Shown here: piece by piece, positions 30,371-40,784 of the stretch
Layout: every line of letters starts with the position of its first letter
How positions within the stretch are numbered: position 1 is the stretch's first letter
From: an uncultured Roseobacter sp.
Lineage (GTDB): Bacteria; Pseudomonadota; Alphaproteobacteria; Rhodobacterales; Rhodobacteraceae
Direction of reading: 5' to 3'
Length of the DNA: 64,000 bases
Assembly (NCBI RefSeq): GCF_947492555.1
Contig: NZ_CANLNE010000004.1
Span: 62,001 to 126,000, forward strand
Made by a program: the position numbers and the translations under genes
Notes under the pieces: model-generated
Told to the model about the DNA's origin: nothing
The model's input: only the letters and a program-made list of their open reading frames with translations
Database searches by the model: none

Positions 30371-31321
30371 ATGAAAAGAACTAATCAGAAATCTGTTCGG
30401 AAACTTGCAGCGGCGGCGCCAACCGTTGCGGCCGTGTCTCGGACAATGAGCTTTACGCAGGCGGCGCATGAGCTGGGCGTCCATCAGTCCGCCATCAGTC
30501 ATAAAATCAACGCTCTCGAGGAAGACCTGGGGTTCGCTCTCTTCACGCGTACCACGCGAAACGTGACGCCAACGCTGCAAGGTGGGCCAGTTTGCGCGGC
30601 TTGTGAAAGCGCAACGGATGCGCTGGAACACGCCTTGGATGCCGTCCTTCGCATTCAGCAGCGCGACGGGGCAACTCTGTCCCTCTCTTCATCTCTTGCA
30701 ATGAAATGGGTCGTGCCCGCCATGACGCGCGCTCAGGCGAGTGGTTTGAAACTGACGCTCAACGTAGATGACGAGCTAACGGAGTTTGGCCCGAGCAGCG
30801 CATCAAATGCTGCGATCCGCTTCGGCCCGGGCCCATACCCCGGTTTGTACGCGACCGTGCTGTCAAGTTGCTTTGCCATCCCCGTATCCAGCGGCAGCTT
30901 GGCATCATCCTTGATGAGCGGCGAGCGCCGCGCGGTGCTGTTACGGGATACGCGCGCCGAGATGGACGATCCCGACAACTCGTGGGAGCAGTATCTTGGG
31001 GCTGAAAGATATGGAGAAGGTCCCTTTGACACCTCTGTGACATTCGAGCGTACGGATGTTGCGATACAGGCGGCCATAGGTGGTATGGGACATGCGCTTG
31101 CCCGCAGCTTGCTCTTCGAAAGTGATCTGGAGGCTGGTTTGCTCGTCAACTCCGGGCCACCCAAATCAGTTGCGTCCAAATACTGGTTGGTTACCACATA
31201 TGATTTTGCGCAGACCGATGCATTTGAAAAGCTGTCTAGCTGGCTGGCTGCTGAAGTGCGCCTGAGCAAGCAGCTTTTCAGCAAGCACCGTTCGGAGAGA
31301 TACTCCGGGAGCAGTCTTTGA
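30371..31321 (+). CDS. LysR-family transcriptional regulator
   Basis: AVSRTMSFTQAAHELGVHQSAISHKINALEEDLGFALFTRTTRNVTPT. Confidence 0.9.
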   Translation: MKRTNQKSVRKLAAAAPTVAAVSRTMSFTQAAHELGVHQSAISHKINALEEDLGFALFTRTTRNVTPTLQGGPVCAACESATDALEHALDAVLRIQQRDGATLSLSSSLAMKWVVPAMTRAQASGLKLTLNVDDELTEFGPSSASNAAIRFGPGPYPGLYATVLSSCFAIPVSSGSLASSLMSGERRAVLLRDTRAEMDDPDNSWEQYLGAERYGEGPFDTSVTFERTDVAIQAAIGGMGHALARSLLFESDLEAGLLVNSGPPKSVASKYWLVTTYDFAQTDAFEKLSSWLAAEVRLSKQLFSKHRSERYSGSSL

Positions 31322-31432
31322 CCCCAATGCCTACCGAGCGATCGTCTTACTTAGAAGCAGCACGTCTGCACCTAAGGATTTGCGGTCTAAAACTGCATAT
31401 CTCCGGAAGATTACGGGTCAATCTGAAACAGA

Positions 31433-31831
31433 TTACTTCGCAGCCGTGACTTCGATTTCTACCAACAAATCGGGAGCGGCCAGCGCGGCCACAACCAAAG
31501 TTGTCACGGCAGGTGCATTTCCCTCATTCCATCTGGTCTGGCGCACCTCGGAAAGACTTGCCAGGTTGTCAGCGTCAGTCACGAAGTAGGTGACCCGCAG
31601 AATATCGGCAGTCGTCATCTCCGCGTCAACCAAGAGTGCCTCGACGTTGTCAATCGCTTGGTTGCACTGATCTTTGAAACTCGCGTGGGTCGTGCCGTCC
31701 GGCGCCACACCGATCTGGCCGGATAGGAAGACGAACCTACGTGGTTCCGTGATCTCGGTGCCGTGCACATATATGCCTTGGTACTGTTCAGGAACTGCAC
31801 GGAGAGTGTTTGGCGAAAGGCGCTTAAGCAT
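31433..31831 (-). CDS. RidA-family protein
   Basis: RRFVFLSGQIGVAPDGTTHASFKDQCNQAIDNVEALLVDAEMTTADILRVTYFVTD. Confidence 0.88.
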   Translation of the reverse strand: MLKRLSPNTLRAVPEQYQGIYVHGTEITEPRRFVFLSGQIGVAPDGTTHASFKDQCNQAIDNVEALLVDAEMTTADILRVTYFVTDADNLASLSEVRQTRWNEGNAPAVTTLVVAALAAPDLLVEIEVTAAK

Positions 31832-32102
31832 CTGAAACTCCAAGCCTTGGACATTGACTGTTTTGCTGGGTGTTACGCTGTCGACGTGTCACTCTACCAA
31901 TAAAAGGCGCAATGCAGGTATCGGCTGTGTTTATGTCGCGCAGAAACGGCGACGTCTAATCTGGTGTATGGCGCTGTTTGATTGCGCCGACGTTGAGTGG
32001 CGACAAGGCCTCTTTGTGCCGCGCTTGGGTTTTCGATTGGCGTCCGGCAGCTGAACATGCACTGAAATTCAGCGAGAACGGTTGATTTTAGGTCGCACTT
32101 GG

Positions 32103-33011
32103 ATGACGACAAATTATCGCTACCCGTTCATGCAACCCGAAGACAACACACCTGCCCGCATTGAAGGATCATCAGCCATTACCAGTCCCGCAAAAATCCA
32201 ATCCGCAGAAGCCTGCTCGATGGAGGCGTTGTGTGCTGCGATGAACCGATCCTTCTCCGACTACGCAGTGCCGATGCATCTGACGACTGAGGCCTTCACT
32301 TTCATGATGCGCCAGAGAGGGCTTGATCGTGCGGCGTCCAGAGTTGCGCTCATCGATGGTGAAATTGCCGCAATTTGGCTCGTGTCCGTTCGCGGCGCGG
32401 CAGGTTATCTGATTTCCAGCGGAACTGACCCGACACATCGGCGGCGTGGGCTGTCGCGCGCCCTTGCCGCAGAGTGCCTTTCGGCGTTCAAACGCGCCGG
32501 GGCGGCAAGTTTGCAGACAGAAGTGTTGATCGACAACAAACAGGCCCATGATCTGTATCTGTCGCTCGGGATGACGACCGCGCGTGTTCTGGATTGCTAT
32601 GCTCTGTCGCGTCCAGAAGGTCCGGCGGGGCAACATGAGGTGTCAGAGGTTTCCTGGCACGCGGTGGCGCAGGCTGTTCAGCCCCTGCAGGATTTTCGGC
32701 CGTCCTGGCAAAACGACGCTGAATCCTTGAACGCGATCGCCGATGATGTGACATGTCATGCGGTTTTCGACGGTGCAGGGGTGGCAGGTTACGCTGCGAT
32801 TGTTCCAAGCACGGGGACCCTGGCGCAGATTGCCGTCAGGCAAGACAAACGGCGCATGGGGATCGCAGGCGCACTGCTGGGAAGTTATCGGGACGTGCAA
32901 AGTCTGCGTGTGATCAACGCCGACAACGCCTCAGATGGTTTCCGCGATTTCATGGCCTCTCTCGGCGCGGAGCGGACACTTGGACAATATGAATTGAAGA
33001 TGTTCCTGTGA
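32103..33011 (+). CDS. GNAT-family N-acetyltransferase (two GNAT-like halves)
   Basis: GYLISSGTDPTHRRRGLSRALAAECLSAFKRAG and LAQIAVRQDKRRMGIAGALLGSY acetyl-CoA binding motifs. Confidence 0.8.
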   Translation: MTTNYRYPFMQPEDNTPARIEGSSAITSPAKIQSAEACSMEALCAAMNRSFSDYAVPMHLTTEAFTFMMRQRGLDRAASRVALIDGEIAAIWLVSVRGAAGYLISSGTDPTHRRRGLSRALAAECLSAFKRAGAASLQTEVLIDNKQAHDLYLSLGMTTARVLDCYALSRPEGPAGQHEVSEVSWHAVAQAVQPLQDFRPSWQNDAESLNAIADDVTCHAVFDGAGVAGYAAIVPSTGTLAQIAVRQDKRRMGIAGALLGSYRDVQSLRVINADNASDGFRDFMASLGAERTLGQYELKMFL

Positions 33012-33097
33012 AGTTCTTGCACAACCTGAACGGATGCGAGCGATCGGCCTTTGTGCCTGACGTCGCAAGGCGCAGTCTTTCCTGGCGACCGGCCAGG

Positions 33098-33976
33098 TCA
33101 CTTTCTTTGGCGCGGGGCAGAGGTCTGAGAAGGCAGCGCCCCGTCCGTTGCGTTGCCCTGTGCAAGCCGCTCCTTCATCCTTTCCGCGCGTAGTGGCGGC
33201 AAGGTCGGTGCGGCGCGGGCCATTTTCTCTGCGCGCTCGGGCGCAGTTTTCACGAGGTTCGGGATGGCGACCGCCTCGGGCAGGTTTTTCCAGTATTTCT
33301 TGGGCATCTCAGAACACATCGCCGACACCTTCAGGCGGGCGGGGTTAAAGATGTTCTCGAAATAAGCGATCCACAGGTCTTCGTGAGCATCCTCGGGTAA
33401 ATCCGGGCGCGCTTGGCCCGCTGAAAACGATACCACCCCATCAACACATATGGCGGTTTTGTCAGGCGTTATGATCCGCCAGTCCATGTCCCCAAAGCGT
33501 CTCGCGAAAAACGATGCCGTCGGCTCGACCGTGTGATGCGTGGGCTCAAACCACGCAGCGAAAGAGCGGCGTGGCGCTTCCGGATCGCCGATCTCCCGAA
33601 AGCGGACAAAGGCTTTCATCTTGTGCTGACATCGGTGCACGTTCTTTTCCATCCGCCGCAAGCGCGCGAGATGCGGGTCACCGTGATCGCCGATCAAATG
33701 TGGTGCATCCCGTAGCCGCCACAGAAAACCGTAAAGGTGCGCGAAACGGTCGCGATCCCGATGCCAGACAACGCTGTTGGCCATCGCTACAAAGCGGCGG
33801 GACACCTTGATGTCGCCTGTGGGCGGGAGCGCCTGCGTGTGCGCAAAAAGTTCTGGCGCGGTTCCAGGCTCTTGCCAGCATATTTCATGAGGAGGGATCT
33901 GCGCTGCGAGAAAGCCCCGCGCCGCCGTGCGCCACGCAGTGGCAGCTCCGATTTTGGGGATCACGACGTGATACAT
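33098..33976 (-). CDS. DUF4130 / TIGR03915-like DNA-metabolism protein, apparently without a fused UDG domain
   Basis: From ATG 33976: MYHVVIPKIGAATAWRTAARGFLAAQIPPHEICWQ...FARRFGDMDWRIITPDKTAICVDG...KKYWKNLPEAVAIPNLV; start overlaps the radical-SAM stop. Confidence 0.82.
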   Translation of the reverse strand: MYHVVIPKIGAATAWRTAARGFLAAQIPPHEICWQEPGTAPELFAHTQALPPTGDIKVSRRFVAMANSVVWHRDRDRFAHLYGFLWRLRDAPHLIGDHGDPHLARLRRMEKNVHRCQHKMKAFVRFREIGDPEAPRRSFAAWFEPTHHTVEPTASFFARRFGDMDWRIITPDKTAICVDGVVSFSAGQARPDLPEDAHEDLWIAYFENIFNPARLKVSAMCSEMPKKYWKNLPEAVAIPNLVKTAPERAEKMARAAPTLPPLRAERMKERLAQGNATDGALPSQTSAPRQRK

Positions 33977-35211
33977 CAAAAGAGGGTCAACTGTTCGGGC
34001 GACGGCGCAAATCGCGCACGCAAGCAGGCGCTGTCGGTCAGGCTGCCCGGGCTCCACCCGCCCGCGACGATAAAGGGCTGGGCCTTTTTCATCGCGCCGC
34101 CAATCCGCAGAAGATGGTCATAGCGCAGGTAACAATGTCGGCGCGTGCTCACGATCCGCTTGGCCGTCTTCACGCCAAAACCGGGCACCCGCAGCAACAG
34201 CTCTTTCGGGGCTTTGTTCACGTCCACCGGAAACAATGCGCGATGTTCCAGCGCCCAGGCGAGTTTCGGATCGACCGCCAGGTCGAGATTGCCGTCGCGC
34301 GTGGTCGAGGTGATTTCATCCAGTTCGAACCCGTAAAAGCGCAGCAGCCAATCCGCCTGATACAGACGGTGCTCTCTCTGCAGCGGCGGGCTGATCAGGG
34401 GCAGTTTGGCAGAGCTGTCCGGGATCGGCGAAAAGGCCGAGTAATACACGCGCTTGAGCTTGTAGTCGCCATAGAGCCGGGTGGAGCGGCCCAGGATCGT
34501 TTTGTCTGTCGCGCCATCCGCGCCAATGATCATCTGCGTCGACTGACCGGCGGGCGCGAACCGCGGTGGACGGCGACCGCGGTGTGACCTGTCCTGTGCC
34601 GCGTCCTTGCGGTGCCTGACATCTGCCATTGCGCCCCGGATCTGCTCGGGGCTTTTTTCCGGCGCGTAGGCCTCGACCGCGGCATCCGTAGGCAATTCGA
34701 CGTTGATCGACAGCCTATCCGCCAGCAGACCCGCCTCGGCAATCAGTTCGGGTGCCGCGTCCGGAATGGTCTTCAGGTGAATGTATCCCCTGAAGGATTC
34801 CTCCTTGCGCAGCCTGCGTGCGATCCGCACCATATCCGCCATCGTTGCGTCCGGCGAGCGGATGATCCCTGAGGAGAGAAACAGCCCTTCGATGTAGTTG
34901 CGCCGATAAAAGTTGATCGTCAGGTCCACGACTTCATCTACGGTAAAGCGTGCACGTGGCACGTTCGAAGACACCCGGTTCACGCAATAGCTGCAGTCGT
35001 AGACGCAGAAATTGGTCATCAGGATCTTGAGCAGGCTGATGCACCGTCCGTCCGGGGCATAGGCGTGACAGATGCCACTGCCTTCGTTCGAGCCGAGCCC
35101 CTTGCCATCCCGCGAGTCGCGCTTGCTGGAACCTGACGAGGCGCATGAGGCATCGTATTTGGCGGCATCGCTCAGGATTTCGAGCTTTCTTTTGACGGTC
35201 ATGCGAGTCAT
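33976..35211 (-). CDS. Putative DNA modification/repair radical SAM protein (TIGR03916-like) with C-terminal HhH
   Basis: CX3CX2C in FCVYDCSYCVNR; HhH LLLRVPGFGVKTAKRIVSTRR; coupled to the DUF4130 gene. Confidence 0.88.
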   Translation of the reverse strand: MTRMTVKRKLEILSDAAKYDASCASSGSSKRDSRDGKGLGSNEGSGICHAYAPDGRCISLLKILMTNFCVYDCSYCVNRVSSNVPRARFTVDEVVDLTINFYRRNYIEGLFLSSGIIRSPDATMADMVRIARRLRKEESFRGYIHLKTIPDAAPELIAEAGLLADRLSINVELPTDAAVEAYAPEKSPEQIRGAMADVRHRKDAAQDRSHRGRRPPRFAPAGQSTQMIIGADGATDKTILGRSTRLYGDYKLKRVYYSAFSPIPDSSAKLPLISPPLQREHRLYQADWLLRFYGFELDEITSTTRDGNLDLAVDPKLAWALEHRALFPVDVNKAPKELLLRVPGFGVKTAKRIVSTRRHCYLRYDHLLRIGGAMKKAQPFIVAGGWSPGSLTDSACLRARFAPSPEQLTLF

Positions 35212-35402
35212 TTGTTCACTTTATGTTCTGCACGCGACACGCGCAACACAGAAAGGCGCAGGGACGTTGCGCTGACAAATTTCATCATGCACGCAAGGAT
35301 ACCGCCGGCGGGGGCTTTCCATCCCGGCTCACTTCAGCGCAATCTTTGAGCCAGAGTATTCAGTAGAACGGCCGAAGGTCGGCCAGTATCCGGGACACCT
35401 TT

Positions 35403-36794
35403 ATGATTTGCTTGAATCTGACGACCCTGCGCCAGGGTTTCCTCGGCCTCATCGTGATCAGTTTGCTGACCACCTCCGTCGCGGCACAGGACGCGAACCA
35501 GGATGCCGACATATCCGTACCGGAGCAGACCGTGGCACTCGAACCCACGGCCAGCGATGTGACAATTGCCGAGCGTGTCGAAAGCATTTTTGAGGCGACG
35601 GGCTGGTTCATCAATCCTGTGGTGCGCGTTCAGGAGGGGGTCGCATTCCTTGACGGGACCGTGGCACTGGCGGACCACCGCACATGGGCGCGGGATCTGG
35701 CAGCAAAGACCGATGGGGTCGTCGCCGTCGTCAACCGGCTGGAGGTGGAGCAAAAGGTTTCCTGGAGCCTTGATCCGGCGCGGCGGGAATTGCGCAACTT
35801 CATGCAGCAGACAATTGTCGCGATGCCGCTCGTGTTGCTGTCGCTGTTCATTCTGCCGCTGTCGTGGATGCTGGCCCGGCTGGTGTCGCGCATTGCCAGA
35901 TGGATGATGGGCAGCCGAATCCAGTCGCCGTTTCTGAAAGACATCATTGCGCGCACCATATCCTTCCCGGTGTTCCTCCTGGGGCTTTATCTGGTGCTGC
36001 AGATTGCCGGTCTGACCCAGTTGGCCCTGTCGGTCATGGGCGGCGCCGGTGTTCTGGGCATCGTGATCGGTTTCGCCTTTCGCGATATCGCGGAGAATTT
36101 CCTCGCCAGCCTGCTGCTGAGCATCCGGCAGCCTTTCAGGCGCGGTGACTGGATTCGCGTCGACGGTCAGGAGGGGCTGGTGCAGAGCATGAACACCCGC
36201 AGCACGGTCCTCATCTCTGGCGAAGGCAATCACATCCAGATCCCCAACTCGGCTGTTTTCAAGAATACCATCGAGAACTTCTCCGCCGCGGCGAAAAGGC
36301 GTGACACCTTTGATGTGGGCATCGGTTATGACGCCTCTGTCGTTCAGGTGCAGCAGATCATCACCGATTTGCTGGTTGAAAACGATATGATTTACGACGA
36401 TCCGCACCCGATGGTGCTGGTGGACTCGCTGGGGGCCTCGACCGTGAACGTCAAGGTCTATTACTGGTATGATTTTTCCAAACTCTCGCCCCTTAAACTC
36501 AAATCAGCCCTGTTGCGACAGGCCAAGAAGGCACTGACCGAAGGCGGTGTTTCCATGCCGGATGAAGCCCGTGAGGTTATCTTCCCGCAGGGAATACCGA
36601 TCAAGAACGCGTCTGACGGCGAGGACGCCGCGGGTGCAAAGCCTGTTCAGACAGAGGCCCCCGCGCAGCTGCCTCATGAACCCGCTCATTCCAGCCTCGA
36701 CGCCGATCTGGCAAATGAGGCGGAGGATTTGCAGCAACAGGCGACCACACGTGTCGAGGAGGGAGAAGAAGACCTGCTGTCGCGTGGGGAATAG
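35403..36794 (+). CDS. Mechanosensitive ion channel (MscS) with N-terminal BON-like region
   Basis: GGAGVLGIVIGFAFRDIAENFLASLLLSIRQPFRRGDWIRVDGQEGLVQSMNTRSTVL; N-terminal VRVQEGVAFLDGTVALADH...VNRLEVE resembles a BON domain. Confidence 0.9.
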   Translation: MICLNLTTLRQGFLGLIVISLLTTSVAAQDANQDADISVPEQTVALEPTASDVTIAERVESIFEATGWFINPVVRVQEGVAFLDGTVALADHRTWARDLAAKTDGVVAVVNRLEVEQKVSWSLDPARRELRNFMQQTIVAMPLVLLSLFILPLSWMLARLVSRIARWMMGSRIQSPFLKDIIARTISFPVFLLGLYLVLQIAGLTQLALSVMGGAGVLGIVIGFAFRDIAENFLASLLLSIRQPFRRGDWIRVDGQEGLVQSMNTRSTVLISGEGNHIQIPNSAVFKNTIENFSAAAKRRDTFDVGIGYDASVVQVQQIITDLLVENDMIYDDPHPMVLVDSLGASTVNVKVYYWYDFSKLSPLKLKSALLRQAKKALTEGGVSMPDEAREVIFPQGIPIKNASDGEDAAGAKPVQTEAPAQLPHEPAHSSLDADLANEAEDLQQQATTRVEEGEEDLLSRGE

Positions 36795-36807
36795 TCGAAG
36801 GCGACGC

Positions 36808-37770
36808 TTACTTGGACATCCAGTCCGCGATCAGCCGGTGTTGCACATTGGCCTGTGCCGCCACCCGGTAGAAACCGATGAGTTCGCGCAGCGGCGACGA
36901 AATCCGTTCAAACCCGGAGATGAAGGCAACGATCACACCCAACTGGACCTCGCCCTGCATGGCGAGATATCCGCCGAACAGCAGGACCGTCAACGGACCC
37001 ATCGCATTCAACAGATTGAGCGCTGATTTCATGGCGAATTTCAGGATGAAAAAGCGCATACGGTTCTTGTAGATATCTGTCAGAAGGCTTTTGCACTGGT
37101 CCCGTGTTTCAACACTGTGGTCTGAAATCTCGTCGCCAAGGTCGCGCAAAAGGCCGACACGCTCTTCGATCAGTCGATTGAGGCGCCGCTGCAAAAGCGG
37201 GGTCAGCACCACCTGCGGCACTAGAAATCCAAGGGCGAAGATGGCAATTTGGGGCTCCACCACAAACATGTAGATCGCGACGCCCAGCAGCATCGCCCCA
37301 TTGGCACAAGCCCCTGACAGCGCCTCGCCCACAAAACCGCCGAGTTTTTCCACCTCCGACCCCACAATCGACACGGCGCGCCCGTTGCCGTCCGCCGCGT
37401 CGCCGTTGCGTTCCTCGTGAAGGGTCAGAAGATGGCGGCGTGTATAGAGGCTGGCACTTTCCGTGATCCAGGATTGATAAATCCAAAGAACGTATTTGAC
37501 CGCCTGATGTAGAAGGATAAGCACCACGTAGGCGGTGCCAAACTGCACCAGCATGGAGACATCCCGGCTTTCCACCACCTCGTTCACGATGCGCCGTTGC
37601 AGTTCCAAGGGGGCCAGGTTCAGGACGGCGACACAGACCGCCAGCAGGCAAACCGCAACCTGATGCCATTCGCTCATGCGCCACACATACCCCAGCAAGG
37701 AGGACGCGGGGCTGTCATCTCCGGTCTGACGTACCCTGCGCGGCGTGCCTGTTCGTCGCAATACTCTCAC
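36808..37770 (-). CDS. ABC transporter six-TM-domain protein lacking an ATPase domain
   Basis: ABC exporter-type TM region (LQRRIVNEVVESRDVS, SGFERISSPLRELIGFYRVAAQANVQHRLIADWM) that ends without Walker motifs. Confidence 0.72.
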   Translation of the reverse strand: MRVLRRTGTPRRVRQTGDDSPASSLLGYVWRMSEWHQVAVCLLAVCVAVLNLAPLELQRRIVNEVVESRDVSMLVQFGTAYVVLILLHQAVKYVLWIYQSWITESASLYTRRHLLTLHEERNGDAADGNGRAVSIVGSEVEKLGGFVGEALSGACANGAMLLGVAIYMFVVEPQIAIFALGFLVPQVVLTPLLQRRLNRLIEERVGLLRDLGDEISDHSVETRDQCKSLLTDIYKNRMRFFILKFAMKSALNLLNAMGPLTVLLFGGYLAMQGEVQLGVIVAFISGFERISSPLRELIGFYRVAAQANVQHRLIADWMSK

Positions 37771-37952
37771 ATATCCGCGCTACCACAGCAGGACAGCGGT
37801 CTCAATGTGTGTCATTGCGCGCGGATCAGTGATCCGACCTTGCATTCCTGAAGCATCGCCCCTGTTGCGACGTCGCCCCGGGGGCGCTGCCACGCCTTGC
37901 GGGCAGCCGACGTATTCTCTAGGCTTCCCGGATCAGGGGAAATGGATAGTAT

Positions 37953-38531
37953 ATGGCATCTGCAGATGAGCTTGAGTTCGTCGTTGCGATTGGGGCATCG
38001 GCTGGCGGGCTGGCGGCGATCAAGGATCTGATTGCGGAGCTTCCTGCGGATCTTGACGCGCCCATTGTGATTGCCGTGCACAGCGAACCTTCCTCCAGGT
38101 TGGCGGATGTTTTGAAGCTTGTGAGTGATCTGCCGATCAAGCGCGCTGAAGACGGTGAAAAATTGCGGAAAGGCTGGATTTACACCGTGCCCGGCGCGAC
38201 CCATGCATTTTTCCGGAACGAAAGAATTCATCTTTCCAGCCTCGTACGAGATTCCGGATTTCGCCCCTCTATCGACGCGTTGTTTATGACGCTTGCGGCT
38301 GAATACGGCAGCCGGGCGATTGCCGTGGTCCTTTCAGGCACAATGAAAGACGGGATGCGCGGGGCCCAGGTGATCTATGACATGGGCGGGCAAACCATTG
38401 TGCAGGACCCAAAGGATGCGCAACACGCAGGGATGCCAAACAGCGTCATCATGAATGACCACCCCGAAACAGTGCGATCGGCAAAGGAGCTCGGCATCTG
38501 GCTCCGCGCTCTCATCGGACAGGAGACCTGA
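37953..38531 (+). CDS. Standalone CheB-type methylesterase domain protein
   Basis: VVAIGASAGGLAAIKDLIAELP; VLSGTMKDGMRGAQVIYDMGGQTIVQDPKDAQHAGMP; no receiver domain. Confidence 0.87.
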   Translation: MASADELEFVVAIGASAGGLAAIKDLIAELPADLDAPIVIAVHSEPSSRLADVLKLVSDLPIKRAEDGEKLRKGWIYTVPGATHAFFRNERIHLSSLVRDSGFRPSIDALFMTLAAEYGSRAIAVVLSGTMKDGMRGAQVIYDMGGQTIVQDPKDAQHAGMPNSVIMNDHPETVRSAKELGIWLRALIGQET

Positions 38532-38609
38532 TCCTGTCACCACAGCCCCGGGCCTTTGGCAAGCATCTGAAAAACGTCTGTCGGAGACCCTCAATGGGCT
38601 GAACGTCGA

Positions 38610-39338
38610 TCAGTGATCGAGAATTTTGGACAGGAAATCCTGCGCGCGCTCACTTTCGGGATTGTCGAAGAAGGCCGCGGTTTGCCTGTCCTCGACGATG
38701 GCGCCATTGTCCATGAAAATCACCCGGTCGGCGACCTTTCGGGCAAAGCCCATTTCATGGGTCACCACCATCATGGTCATGCCTTCCTGCGCAAGTTCCA
38801 CCATGACGTCCAGCACCTCCTTGATCATCTCGGGATCCAGCGCCGAGGTCGGCTCGTCAAAGAGCATCGCAATCGGGTCCATGGCCAGAGATCGTGCAAT
38901 CGCAATGCGTTGTTGCTGGCCGCCCGAAAGCTGGCTGGGAAACTTTGCGGCGTGATCGGCCATGCCGACGCGGTCGAGCAACTTTTCAGCCCGGGTGACG
39001 GCTTCGGCTCGTGGGCGTTTGAGGACCTTTTCCTGCGCCAGACAGAGGTTTTCCAGCACGCTCATATGCGGATAGAGCTCGAAGTGCTGAAACACCATAC
39101 CGATCCGGGAGCGCAGCGCGGTCAGATTGGCACCCTTGGCGGTCACGTCATCCCCATCCACGGAAATCCGACCCTGCTGGACAGGCTCCAGACCGTTTAC
39201 GCATTTGATCAGGGTCGATTTGCCGGAACCGGATGGTCCGCAGACGACAACAACCTCCCCCTTGGCGACCTGCGTCGTGCAGTCTGTCAGGACCTGAAAG
39301 TCACCGTACCACTTGGATATGTTTTCAATGTCGATCAT
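38610..39338 (-). CDS. Polar amino-acid ABC transporter ATP-binding protein
   Basis: [54 protein letters not shown]. Confidence 0.95.
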   Translation of the reverse strand: MIDIENISKWYGDFQVLTDCTTQVAKGEVVVVCGPSGSGKSTLIKCVNGLEPVQQGRISVDGDDVTAKGANLTALRSRIGMVFQHFELYPHMSVLENLCLAQEKVLKRPRAEAVTRAEKLLDRVGMADHAAKFPSQLSGGQQQRIAIARSLAMDPIAMLFDEPTSALDPEMIKEVLDVMVELAQEGMTMMVVTHEMGFARKVADRVIFMDNGAIVEDRQTAAFFDNPESERAQDFLSKILDH

Positions 39339-39991
39339 GTAGCCATCCGGGATTTGAGGCTTCGGACCAGCATCGAACCGGAGAAGCAGATTGCGAAATA
39401 GACAAGGGCAGCGAAGAGATACATTTCAACCAGCCTGCCCTCGGTGCGCGCCACGATGGAGGAGGCGGTCATGAAATCCCGCAGGCTGACCACGAAGACC
39501 AGCGAGGTGTCCTGAAAGAGGATGATGCCTTGGGTGACCAGGATCGGCACCATATTGCGAAAGGCCTGCGGCAGGACGACATAGCGCTGGATTTGCCAGT
39601 AGCTCAGGCCGGTGGATTGCCCGGCATGCACCTGTCCGCGTTTCACACTCTGGATGCCCGCGCGCATGATTTCCGAATAATAAGCCGCTTCGAACAGCAC
39701 GAAGGCAATCAGCGCGGAATAGAAACCGCCGATGGGGCGGCCAAGTGCCAGGGGCACCAGAAAGTAGAACCAGAAGATCACCAGGATTAACGGTACAGAG
39801 CGGATCAGGTTGACGTAGGTGGCTGCCACAATCGCGAGGGGGGCAATGCCGGAGAGCCGCGCCAGCGCCAGCAGAGTGCCCAGAACAATACCGCCGATGA
39901 TGGATAGAAAGGTCAGCAACAAGCTAAGCTGAAGGCCCTGCCACAGGAAAGGCAGGGACGACCATATGACGTTGAAATCGAAATCCGTCAT
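39335..39991 (-). CDS. Amino-acid ABC transporter permease
   Basis: HisM/GlnP-type: [51 protein letters not shown]. Confidence 0.93.
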   Translation of the reverse strand: MTDFDFNVIWSSLPFLWQGLQLSLLLTFLSIIGGIVLGTLLALARLSGIAPLAIVAATYVNLIRSVPLILVIFWFYFLVPLALGRPIGGFYSALIAFVLFEAAYYSEIMRAGIQSVKRGQVHAGQSTGLSYWQIQRYVVLPQAFRNMVPILVTQGIILFQDTSLVFVVSLRDFMTASSIVARTEGRLVEMYLFAALVYFAICFSGSMLVRSLKSRMAT

Positions 39992-39994
39992 CGC

Positions 39995-40729
39995 TCAGGC
40001 CTCCTTGCCGACATAGCCCGGGATGCGGGTGTATTTCTCCAGCACCTGCATCAGGATGGTCGCGACCAATGCGATGCAGACGTAGATCACGGTGGCGGCG
40101 GTGAAGGCTTCGAACCCCTGAAAGGTGTATTCCGCGATCTGCTGGCTCTGCGCGGTCAATTCCAGCAGGCCAATCGTTAGCGCGAGGGAGGAATTCTTGA
40201 AAACGGTCAGGAATTCCGACGTCAGCGGCGGGACGATGATGCGGAAGGAGATCGGCAGGAGCACATAGCGGTAGGTTTGCGCGGTGCTGAGACCATGCGC
40301 CGTTGCCGCAGCAGACAGGCCCGGCGGGACTGTTTCGATGCCCGCGCGCACCTGCTCGGCAATGCGGGAGGCGGTGTAGAGCCCGAGCGCGACCACGGCG
40401 GTCACGAACTCCGGGTTAGGCAGGTCTCGCTTCATCCAGCGGCCCCAGTCCTCGGGCAGCATTTCCGGCACCGCAAAGTACCAGATGAACATCTGAACCA
40501 GCAGTGGAACATTGCGGAAGATCTCGACATAGGTGGCGCAGATGCCGCGAATGACTTTGTTGGGGACCGTCTTGCCGACCCCCACCAGCGAGCCGATGAC
40601 AATCGCGATGCACCATGCCGAGAGAGCGACGGAGATGGTCCAGCCAAACCCGGAGATCAGCCAGTTGAGGTATTGCTCTTCAAAGAGAACACCCCAGTTC
40701 CAATTGTAGTTCATGTTCGTTTGCCCCAC
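39995..40729 (-). CDS. Amino-acid ABC transporter permease
   Basis: TYVEIFRNVPLLVQMFIWYF, RIAEQVRAGIETVPPGLSAAATAHGLSTAQTYRYVLLP. Confidence 0.93.
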   Translation of the reverse strand: MGQTNMNYNWNWGVLFEEQYLNWLISGFGWTISVALSAWCIAIVIGSLVGVGKTVPNKVIRGICATYVEIFRNVPLLVQMFIWYFAVPEMLPEDWGRWMKRDLPNPEFVTAVVALGLYTASRIAEQVRAGIETVPPGLSAAATAHGLSTAQTYRYVLLPISFRIIVPPLTSEFLTVFKNSSLALTIGLLELTAQSQQIAEYTFQGFEAFTAATVIYVCIALVATILMQVLEKYTRIPGYVGKEA

Positions 40730-40784
40730 TGCACCTGTTGATCCGGGGCCGGGTCACATCATGCGTGCCCGGCCCGGAACCGCG

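Noticed and set aside
35334-36407. 357-aa minus-strand ORF opposite MscS
   Set aside because: Antisense to a well-supported MscS CDS; H/Q/R-rich, typical of high-GC shadow reading.
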